Positions 26,703 to 34,356 of a stretch of DNA of 64,000 nucleotides are shown one piece after another. Each line of letters begins with the position of its first letter. The stretch's first letter is position 1. The position numbers and the translations under genes were made by a program. The stretch is from the NCBI RefSeq assembly GCF_008704425.1, contig NZ_CP023696.1, forward strand, positions 5,372,501 through 5,436,500. Reading direction: 5' to 3'. The notes beneath the pieces are model-generated. The model searched no databases. It was not told the origin of the DNA and saw nothing but the letters and a program-made list of their open reading frames with translations. This DNA comes from Streptomyces fradiae ATCC 10745 = DSM 40063. GTDB taxonomy: Bacteria > Actinomycetota > Actinomycetes > Streptomycetales > Streptomycetaceae.

Positions 26703-29700
26703 GTGAGCGAGCTCGACACCCGCATCGCCGTCATCGGCCTCGCGGTAAGGCTCCCCGGCGCCGAGGACGTGACCGACCTGACGGCCATGCTGGGCGGCGA
26801 CGGCGTCGAGGTCGGCGAGGTCCCGCCGAGCCGGTGGGCCCGCCACCTGTACCTCGGCGAGGCGCCGCACCGCGGCACCCACCACCGGGGCGCCTTCCTG
26901 GTCGACCCGTTCTCCTTCGACCACGAGGCCTTCGGCATGACCGCCGAGGACGCCGTCCTCCTCGACCCGCAGCAGCGGGTCATGCTGGAGGTCGGCGCCC
27001 GGGCCCTGGAGGACTCCGGCTACCTGGGCGCGCGCCGCAGGCTCGACGCGGGCGTGTTCATCGGCGCCCGGATGAACGCCTACGGCTTCGACCGGGGCCG
27101 CGGCACGGTCGCGCCCGGCGGCCTCCCGGACCCGGCGGCGCCCGCCCCGGCCGGCGCCGCCGGGCCCGGCCCGGCCGCCCTGTGGGGCCGCTCGCAGAAC
27201 TTCATGGCGGCCTGGCTGTCCGACCGCTTCGACCTCGCGGGCCCCAGCCTCGTCGTCGACACGGCCTGCTCCTCGTCGCTCTCGGCGGTCTGGCTCGCCT
27301 GCCAGAGCCTCGCGTCCGGAAGCTGCGAGGTGGCCCTCGTCGGCGCGGTCGACCTGCTGATCGACCCGCTGACCTTCGTCCTCCTCTCCCGCACCGGGGC
27401 GCTCTCCCCGGACGGGCTCTGCCACACCTTCGACAGCCGGGCCAACGGCTACGTCCCCGGCGAGGGGGCCGCCGCCCTGGTGCTGAAGCCGATGGCGGCG
27501 GCGCTGCGCGACGGGGACCTGGTCCTCGGCGCGATCAGCGGGGTCGCGGTCAACAACGACGGCCGCACCATGGGCGTCACCACGCCCAACCTGGAAGCCC
27601 AGATCGACCTGCTCGACAAGGTGTACCGGACCGTCGACCCGGCGACCGTGCAGTACGTCGAGGCGCACGGCACCGGCACCGCCATCGGCGACCCCATCGA
27701 GGTGCGGGCCCTCACCGAGGTCTTCGGGCGCCACGGCGTGCCGCGCAACTCGGTCGCGCTCGGCTCGGTCAAGCGCCGGATCGGCCACCTCCACTCGGCC
27801 TCCGGGCTCGCCGGACTCGCAAAGATCATCGTGTCGCTGCGCGAGGGCACCGTACCGGCCGTGGCCGTCGAGTCCCCGAACCCCCGCCTCAACCTGGCCG
27901 ACAGCCCCTTCCACCTGCCCGAGACCGCCCGGCCCTGGCCCGACGCGCCGGTCCGCCGGGCCGCCGTGAGCGGCTTCGGCTTCGGCGGCACCAACGCGCA
28001 CGTCGTGGCCGAGGCGGTCCCCGTCCCGGCCCGCCGGGCCGGGACGGCTCCCGCCGGGGCCCGTCGGCCCGTCCACGTCCTGACGCTCTCCGCCGACACC
28101 GCCTACGGGCTGCGCGAACTGTGCGCCCAGTGGGTCCAGTTCCTGCCGTCCCTCCAGGACCGGCCCGAGGAGCTGGCGGACGTGTGCGCCACCGCCCGGC
28201 TCGCCCGCCCGCACCGCGCCGTGCGGCTGGCGGTCGTCGGCGAGGACGCGCGGGAGCTGACGGCCGCCCTGCGCGCCAGGCTCCTGACGCCCGGAGCCCC
28301 CGGCACCGGCGCCGGCACGTCCCGCGCCACCGTCTCCGTACGTCCCGAGGCCGCCGCCGCGCCGCCCGCGTGGCTCACCGCCCTCGACCGCTCCACCCCC
28401 GCCGTGCACGAGGTCGTGCGCCTCTTCGAGACGGCCACCGGCACCCCGCTCGCCGCGTTCTCCGGCGAACTGCTCCGCATCCTCTCCGGGGTCGCCCTCG
28501 CCATCGCGCTGCGCGACCTGGGGCTGCCCGGCGGCGCCGTCGACCTCCCGCCCGGCTGGGAGGCGGTCGCCGACTTCGTACGGGGCGGCCTGCCGCTGGA
28601 GCAGGCGCTCGGCGAGGTCCTGCGGCGCGACGGCGACCCGGCCCGCGACGCCGGACACCCGGACACCGCCGCCTTTGGCACCGGCGGCCCCGACGTCGGC
28701 GCGCGCCTGGCCGGGGCGCACGACGAGCGGACCGCCGCGACCGTACTGGCCGCGATCGCCGCCGAACTGTTCGAGGCCGGACGCGACATCGACTGGGCCG
28801 CGTTCCAGAAGAGCACCGGCGCCGCCGCGTGGAGCAAGCGCCTGCTGCCGGTCGCCCAGCCGCGCGGACGCGCCCTGGACCTCGCCGAGCCGCTGCGGTC
28901 CGCCGAACCGGGCTCGCCCGCCGAGCTGGTGGCCGACGACGGACCCGCCGGATACACCTACGCCCGGGTGTTCGGGCCCGGCGAGGTGCCCATCGCCCAG
29001 CACTCCGTGTACCGCACGCTGATGCTCCCGGGCGTCGCCTGGTTCGACTTCCTGCGCGAGGGCGCCGCCCTGCGCGGCGAGCCGTTCCACGGCGCGACGG
29101 ACGTCCTCTTCCACCGCCCCCTCATCCCCGCCGGGGCGCGCCGCGTGGTCGGCCGGGTCGACGGGGACGGGCGGTTCCGGGTGGAGGACGGCGAGACCGG
29201 CGACGTCTTCGTCACCGGCCGCCTCGCCACCCGTGCCGAGCCGGCGCCCCGCCTCCCGGTCGCCGCCCTGCTGGCCGACTGCGCCGGCTCCGCCCTCCAC
29301 GCGGGCTCCGGCATGTACCGGTGGCTGCGGCGCATCGGCTACCACCACGGGCGCTACTACCGGAACATCTCCTGGGTGGCGAGCCTGCCGGACGGCGGCA
29401 CCCTCGCCCGGATCGAGGGCCCCCGCCAGCGGGAGCTGAACCCGCCCGGCGTCCAGCTCTTCCCGGGCCTCCTGGACAGCGTGACCGTAGCGGCCATCGA
29501 CCCGGCCAACCCGGTCTTCGGCACCGCCGACGCCTCCGCGTTCATCCCGCTGTCGGTCGGTCGGCTCGACGTCCTGGGCCCGCTGGACGACGCCGCGTAC
29601 GTCCGTACCGAGATCGCCTTCTGGAACGACGAGGCGTGCCGGGTCACCCAGACCGTCACCGACGAGTCGGGCACGCCGCTGCTGGTCTTCGGCGACATGT

Positions 29701-32700
29701 CCTCCAAGCGCGTCCCGGCGATGGCGTTCCGCGAGGACCCCGCGACCGACGCCACCGCCACCGGGCCCGCCGCGGCCCCGGCCGCTCCGGCTCCGGCCAC
29801 CCCGGCTCCGGCCGCTCCGGCTCCGGCCCCGGCCGCTCCGGCTCCGGCCACCCCGGCTCCGGCCGCTCCGGCTCCGGCCCCGGCCGCTCCGGCCCCGGTC
29901 ACCCCGGCCGCCGGGCCCGTCCCCGCCGCCGTCGCACCGCTCCCGGCCGAGCCCGCCGCCGCGCCCGCCGCTCCGGCGGTCCAGGCCGCCCCCGCCGCCG
30001 CGGTCGGTACGCCGTCCGCGCGGGCGCTGGCCTGGTTCCTGGCGCTGACCGGCACGTCCGAGGAGCACGCCGACACCGAGTTCCTCTCCGCCGGCTTCGA
30101 CTCCGTCGGCCTGGTGGGGCTGAGCGAGCGGATCTCCCGGGAACACGACCTGTCCCTCTACCCGACGGTCTTCTTCGAGTACCCGACGCCCCGCCAGTTC
30201 GCCGACTTCCTGACGGAGGAGGCCCCGGAGCTCGTCGACCGCCTCCCGAGCCCGTCCGCCCCGCAGGCCCCCGAGGCCCCGCAAACCCCGCAGGCCCCCG
30301 AGGCTCTGACGGCCCCGGCGGTGACGGAGCCCGCTGCGACCCAGGCGGCCCCGCGGACCCCGGCGCCCCCGGTCGCCGAGGCGGCCCCCGTGGTGGAGCC
30401 GGCCCCCGTGGCCCCGGCGCCTCCGGTGGTCCCGCCGGCGCCGCCCCGGTCCCCGGAGCCGCAGCGGGCGCCCGCCACGGCGGCGGGCATCACGGCCGTC
30501 CCCAGGCCCCGCGCATCCGACGAGGCCGCGTCCGCGCCCGGCGGGGCCGCCCCCGCGACCCGGCCGCGCGACGTCGCGGTCGTGGGCGCCGCGGTCAGGC
30601 TGCCCACCGCCGGTTCGCTGACCGCCTTCGCCGACCTGCTCGTCGAGGGCCGCGACACCGTCGGCCCGCTGCCCGAGAGCCGTCGGGGCGACACCGCCGG
30701 ACCCCTCCCGTACGCCTCCTTCCTCGACCGGGTCGACGAGTTCGACCCGGCCCCCTTCCGGATATCCGCCCGCGAGGCGCCGCTGATCGACCCGCAGGCC
30801 CGCATCGTCTACGAGACGATCTGGGAGGCACTGGAGGACGGCGGACGCGGCGGCGCCCGCGCCGACGAGGCCCGCACCGGGCTGTGGATCGCCTACAGCC
30901 ACGACCACTACCACGAGGAGCGCGTCCGCCACGGCGTGCCCGAGGGCCGCGGCCTGGGCCTGGAGGCGATGATCGCCAACCGGCTCTCGTACCTGATGGA
31001 CTGGCGCGGCCCCAGCACGGTCGTCAACACGCTCTGCTCGTCGTCGCTGGTCGCCCTGCACTCCGCGCTCCAGCACCTGCGCTCCGGCGACATCGACACG
31101 GCGGTCATCGGCGCCGTGCACGCCGGCATCAGCCCGGAGTACTTCCGGTCGATGGGCGACATGATGGCGCTCTCCCCGCGCCACCGCAGCCGCGCCTTCG
31201 ACAGCACCGCCGACGGCTTCGTCCCCGGTGAGGGCGCCGTGGCCGTGGTGCTGCGGCGCTGCGACGACGCGCTGCGCGACGGCGACCGGATCCGGGGCGT
31301 CGTCAAGGGCGCGGCCGTGAACCACGGCGGCCGTACCACGCGCTACTCGGCGCCCAGCCCGCGCGCCCAGGCGGAGGTCATCACCGCCGCCCTCGCGGAC
31401 GCCGACGTGCCGGTGGAGTCGATCGGCCTGGTGGAGGCGCACGGCACGGGGACGAGTCTGGGTGACCCGATCGAGGTCGACGGCCTGACGCGTGCGTGGC
31501 GTGCGACGACGGACCGTTCGCAGTTCTGCGCGCTCGGCTCGCTCAAGAGCAACGTCGGTCATCTGGAGCCCGCCGCGGGTCTCGCCGGACTCGTCAAGCT
31601 GCTGCTGTCGATGGAGCGGGGCCTGATCCCGCCGTCGCTGCACGTGGTGCGGCCCAACGACCACATCCGCTTCGAGGACACCCCGTTCTACCTGGCCGAC
31701 GGCGTGAAGGAGTGGCCGCGTCCCGAGGACGGTCCGCGTCGTGGCGCGGTGAGCGCGTTCGGGATGGGCGGGGTCAACGCCCACGTGATCGTCGAGGAGC
31801 CGCCCGCGGCCCCGGCCCGCGAGGTCGTGGCGCAGGAGTCGTACGTCGTACGTGTGGACGCGGCCGACGAGTCCACCGTCCGCGCGCTGGCCGGGTCCTA
31901 CGCGGACGCCCTGGCCGCCGTGGACGAGGACCGCGTGGGCGACTTCGCCTTCACGGCCAACACCGGCCGGGCGGAGGGCAGGTTCGGCGCGGTCGTCTCG
32001 GGGCGTGACGCGGGGGAGCTCGCGGTCGCGCTGCGGGACATCGCCTCCGGCACCTCCGCCGTCGCCCGCAAGGGCGGCCGGAGCTCCGCGCCGGTCGCCT
32101 TCATGTTCACCGGGCAGGGCTCCCAGTACACGGGCATGGGCCAGGGGCTCTACCGCACGGAGCCGGCGTTCCGGGCGGCGCTCGACGAGTGCGCCGACCT
32201 GCTCGCCGGTCAGCTGGAAGTCCCGCTGCTGGACCTGCTGTTCACCGACGCCTCCGGCACCCTCGGCCGCACCCGGTTCGCTCAGGTGGGGATTGTGGCG
32301 GTGCAGGTGGGGTTGGTGCGGTGGTTGGAGTCGGTGGGGGTGCGTGCGGATGTGGTGGTGGGTCACAGTCTGGGTGAGTTGACGGCTGCGTGGGCTGCGG
32401 GTGTGGTGGGTCTGGGGGATCTGCTGCGTCTGGCGGTGGTGCGGGGTCGGTTGATGGAGTCGCAGCCGGGTGAGGGTGCGATGGCGGCGGTGCACGGGGA
32501 CGCGGACGCGGTCCTGGAGGCGCTGTCTCGTTTCCCTGGGGTTGAGGTGGCGGCGTTCAACTCGCCCAGGGTGGTGACGGTTTCGGGTCCTGCGGGTGCG
32601 GTGGCGCGGTTCCGTGAGGAGTCGGGTCTGCGGTCGCAGCCGTTGGTGGTGAGCCACGCTTTCCATTCGGCTTTGATGGAGGGTGCGGTTGCACCGTTCG

Positions 32701-33242
32701 CCGAGGCGGTGTCGGGGGCGGTGTTGTCGGCTCCTTCGGTGGCGTTCGCTTCGTCGGTGACGGGTGGGTGGCACACGGCGGGGTCGGCGGTGGATCCGGG
32801 GCATTGGGCGCGGGGGATTCGTGAGCCGGTGCGGTTTGCGGAGGCTGTCGCGTTGGTGGGTTCGGTGGGTGCGGGTGTGGTGTGGGAGATCGGTTCCCAG
32901 CCGCAGTTGACGTCGTTGGCGCGGGCGTCGTGGCACGGGGGTGAGCCGGTGTGGCTGACCACGTTGCGGCGTGACCGTGTCGACCAGGCCGAGGTGCATG
33001 CCGCTCTGGCCGCTTACGCGAACTCCGGGTCGGGAGTCGTGGACTGGGCCGGTGTGCATGCCGGCAAGGGCCATCGGACGACGACCCTGCCCACCTACCC
33101 CTTCAACCGGCAGCGGTACTGGGTCTCCCCGCCCACGCCCACTCCCGGCACCACCACCCCGAACCACCCGCAGGACCCGCAGGACCCGCAAGACAGGCAA
33201 CACCCGCACCACAGGAACGAGAGGCACCAGCACCATGGCTAG
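26703..33242 (+). CDS. PKS 3: KS-DH-ACP-KS-AT
   Basis: A 2179-aa protein. KS5 (Cys189 in DTACSSSL; EAHGTGT and GHLHSASG histidines present) is followed by a long AT-less linker. The DH has His767 (HSVYRTLMLPG) and Asp925. A 17-residue Pro/Ala repeat linker precedes the ACP (GFDSV Ser1134). KS6 (Cys1445 in an NTLCSSSL context, Asn replacing the usual Asp) precedes an AT (Ser1889 GHSLGE; HAFHS His1988, malonyl type). The C-terminus is an unusual Pro/Gln/Asp and His-rich tail (about 35 residues). GTG 26703 has a strong GAAAGGA 5 nt upstream; an alternative coupled ATG at 26673 (ATGA with the PKS2 stop) adds 10 residues. The last 8 bp overlap the AlkC gene. Module 6 is split after its AT and resumes on PKS 4. 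Confidence 0.9.
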   Translation: MSELDTRIAVIGLAVRLPGAEDVTDLTAMLGGDGVEVGEVPPSRWARHLYLGEAPHRGTHHRGAFLVDPFSFDHEAFGMTAEDAVLLDPQQRVMLEVGARALEDSGYLGARRRLDAGVFIGARMNAYGFDRGRGTVAPGGLPDPAAPAPAGAAGPGPAALWGRSQNFMAAWLSDRFDLAGPSLVVDTACSSSLSAVWLACQSLASGSCEVALVGAVDLLIDPLTFVLLSRTGALSPDGLCHTFDSRANGYVPGEGAAALVLKPMAAALRDGDLVLGAISGVAVNNDGRTMGVTTPNLEAQIDLLDKVYRTVDPATVQYVEAHGTGTAIGDPIEVRALTEVFGRHGVPRNSVALGSVKRRIGHLHSASGLAGLAKIIVSLREGTVPAVAVESPNPRLNLADSPFHLPETARPWPDAPVRRAAVSGFGFGGTNAHVVAEAVPVPARRAGTAPAGARRPVHVLTLSADTAYGLRELCAQWVQFLPSLQDRPEELADVCATARLARPHRAVRLAVVGEDARELTAALRARLLTPGAPGTGAGTSRATVSVRPEAAAAPPAWLTALDRSTPAVHEVVRLFETATGTPLAAFSGELLRILSGVALAIALRDLGLPGGAVDLPPGWEAVADFVRGGLPLEQALGEVLRRDGDPARDAGHPDTAAFGTGGPDVGARLAGAHDERTAATVLAAIAAELFEAGRDIDWAAFQKSTGAAAWSKRLLPVAQPRGRALDLAEPLRSAEPGSPAELVADDGPAGYTYARVFGPGEVPIAQHSVYRTLMLPGVAWFDFLREGAALRGEPFHGATDVLFHRPLIPAGARRVVGRVDGDGRFRVEDGETGDVFVTGRLATRAEPAPRLPVAALLADCAGSALHAGSGMYRWLRRIGYHHGRYYRNISWVASLPDGGTLARIEGPRQRELNPPGVQLFPGLLDSVTVAAIDPANPVFGTADASAFIPLSVGRLDVLGPLDDAAYVRTEIAFWNDEACRVTQTVTDESGTPLLVFGDMSSKRVPAMAFREDPATDATATGPAAAPAAPAPATPAPAAPAPAPAAPAPATPAPAAPAPAPAAPAPVTPAAGPVPAAVAPLPAEPAAAPAAPAVQAAPAAAVGTPSARALAWFLALTGTSEEHADTEFLSAGFDSVGLVGLSERISREHDLSLYPTVFFEYPTPRQFADFLTEEAPELVDRLPSPSAPQAPEAPQTPQAPEALTAPAVTEPAATQAAPRTPAPPVAEAAPVVEPAPVAPAPPVVPPAPPRSPEPQRAPATAAGITAVPRPRASDEAASAPGGAAPATRPRDVAVVGAAVRLPTAGSLTAFADLLVEGRDTVGPLPESRRGDTAGPLPYASFLDRVDEFDPAPFRISAREAPLIDPQARIVYETIWEALEDGGRGGARADEARTGLWIAYSHDHYHEERVRHGVPEGRGLGLEAMIANRLSYLMDWRGPSTVVNTLCSSSLVALHSALQHLRSGDIDTAVIGAVHAGISPEYFRSMGDMMALSPRHRSRAFDSTADGFVPGEGAVAVVLRRCDDALRDGDRIRGVVKGAAVNHGGRTTRYSAPSPRAQAEVITAALADADVPVESIGLVEAHGTGTSLGDPIEVDGLTRAWRATTDRSQFCALGSLKSNVGHLEPAAGLAGLVKLLLSMERGLIPPSLHVVRPNDHIRFEDTPFYLADGVKEWPRPEDGPRRGAVSAFGMGGVNAHVIVEEPPAAPAREVVAQESYVVRVDAADESTVRALAGSYADALAAVDEDRVGDFAFTANTGRAEGRFGAVVSGRDAGELAVALRDIASGTSAVARKGGRSSAPVAFMFTGQGSQYTGMGQGLYRTEPAFRAALDECADLLAGQLEVPLLDLLFTDASGTLGRTRFAQVGIVAVQVGLVRWLESVGVRADVVVGHSLGELTAAWAAGVVGLGDLLRLAVVRGRLMESQPGEGAMAAVHGDADAVLEALSRFPGVEVAAFNSPRVVTVSGPAGAVARFREESGLRSQPLVVSHAFHSALMEGAVAPFAEAVSGAVLSAPSVAFASSVTGGWHTAGSAVDPGHWARGIREPVRFAEAVALVGSVGAGVVWEIGSQPQLTSLARASWHGGEPVWLTTLRRDRVDQAEVHAALAAYANSGSGVVDWAGVHAGKGHRTTTLPTYPFNRQRYWVSPPTPTPGTTTPNHPQDPQDPQDRQHPHHRNERHQHHG
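29776..29900 (+). repeat. 51-bp tandem repeat coding a Pro/Ala linker
   Basis: Copies start at 29776, 29827 and 29878 (the last partial). Each encodes 17 residues of Pro/Ala/Thr between the DH and ACP of module 5. It acts as a flexible inter-domain linker and is likely to vary in copy number. Confidence 0.75.
32271..33113 (+). repeat. AT plus post-AT linker DNA block (copy 2)
   Basis: Partner of 16133-16975. Identity continues through LPTYPFNRQ at the C-terminal end of the AT region, then stops abruptly. In PKS 1 a GHPLF-like tail follows; here a His-rich tail follows. Confidence 0.88.
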
Positions 33243-34356
33243 CGAGTACGGACTGAAGCGTCACTTCAACGGTGACGCGGCCCGCCTCATCGGCGGCAAG
33301 ATCCGGGCCGTCCACCCCGGCTTCGACGTGGAGGACTATGCGGCCGAGGTCGAGAAGCGGATCCCCGGACTGGAGCTGAAGGACCGCGTGATGGTCCTCG
33401 CGGAAGGGCTGCGGACGCGGCTCCCCGCGGACTACACGGCGGCCGTGCCGATCCTCCTCGCGATCCTCGAGGACGAACTCGCCGAGGGCGAGGGCATGTT
33501 CAACAGCAGCTGGTTCCTCATGCCGGTGGCCCGCTTCGTCGAGGAGTACGGCCTCGACCACCCCGAGCTGTCCCTCGACGCCATCGAGGAGATCACCAAG
33601 CGGCACACCGGCGAGTACGCCATCCGGCCCTACCTCGAGCAGCACTACGAGCTGACGATGGAGCGGGTCGCCCGCTGGGCCGTCAGCCCCAGCCACAACG
33701 TGCGCCGGCTGGCCACCGAGGGCGTCCGCTCCCGGCTGCCCTGGCACCGCACGCTCACCGTCTTCGTCAAGGACCCGCACCCGGTCCTGGAGATCCTCGA
33801 ACCGCTGCGCAGCGACTCCTCCGAGTACGTGCGCAAGTCCGTCGCCAACAACCTCAACGACATCTCCAAGGACCACCCCCAGGTCGCCCTCGACACCGCG
33901 CTGCGCTGGCTGGAGGAGAGCCCCACCCCGGAGACCCGCTGGATCGTCAAGCACGGCCTGCGCACCCTCGTGAAGAAGGGCGACCAGCAGGCCCTGGCCC
34001 TCCTCGGGGCGACCGGCGGCGAGCACGTGCTCGTACCCCGGCTGCGGATCTCCCCGGACGCGGTCACCGTCGGCGACACCCTCGTCATCGACTTCGACAT
34101 CGAGAACACCGACGACCGCCGGCACAGCCTCGCCATCGACTACGTGGTGCACCACGTCCGCAAGAACGGGCGCAGCATCCCCAAGGTCTTCAAGCTGACC
34201 ACGCTCGAACTCGGCCCCGGCGAGAAGCGCACGCTGGAGAAGTCCCACCCCATCAGGGAGATCCAGACCCGCACGTACTACCCCGGCGAGCACGCCGTCG
34301 ACATCCAGGTGAACGGCCTCGTGCGGGCCACCGGCCGCTTCGGGCTGCGCACATGA
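33235..34356 (+). CDS. AlkC-type DNA alkylation-repair glycosylase (HEAT repeats plus Ig-like domain), candidate self-resistance
   Basis: A 373-aa protein. Residues about 1-265 carry AlkC/AlkD-superfamily HEAT-like repeats with the AlkC signatures SPSHNVRRLATEGVRSRLPW, EYVRKSVANNLNDISKDHP and WIVKHGLRTLVKKG. Residues about 268-370 form a beta-rich Ig-like domain (ISPDAVTVGDTLVIDFDIEN), as known for some AlkC proteins. AlkC enzymes excise N3-alkyladenine-type lesions from DNA without base flipping. Its start lies 8 bp inside the PKS 3 gene and its TGA overlaps the PKS 4 ATG (ATGA), so it is translated as part of the assembly-line operon. Related AlkD-type enzymes protect producers of yatakemycin and CC-1065 from their own products. 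I infer self-resistance to a DNA-alkylating product. The family call is firm; the role is inference. Confidence 0.92.
   Translation: MASEYGLKRHFNGDAARLIGGKIRAVHPGFDVEDYAAEVEKRIPGLELKDRVMVLAEGLRTRLPADYTAAVPILLAILEDELAEGEGMFNSSWFLMPVARFVEEYGLDHPELSLDAIEEITKRHTGEYAIRPYLEQHYELTMERVARWAVSPSHNVRRLATEGVRSRLPWHRTLTVFVKDPHPVLEILEPLRSDSSEYVRKSVANNLNDISKDHPQVALDTALRWLEESPTPETRWIVKHGLRTLVKKGDQQALALLGATGGEHVLVPRLRISPDAVTVGDTLVIDFDIENTDDRRHSLAIDYVVHHVRKNGRSIPKVFKLTTLELGPGEKRTLEKSHPIREIQTRTYYPGEHAVDIQVNGLVRATGRFGLRT

Noticed and set aside
26703..28020. KS5 as a non-elongating KS0
   Set aside because: The Cys, HGTGT His and the third His are all present by eye, so I could not call it inactive. Its DH-only module still leaves the question open.
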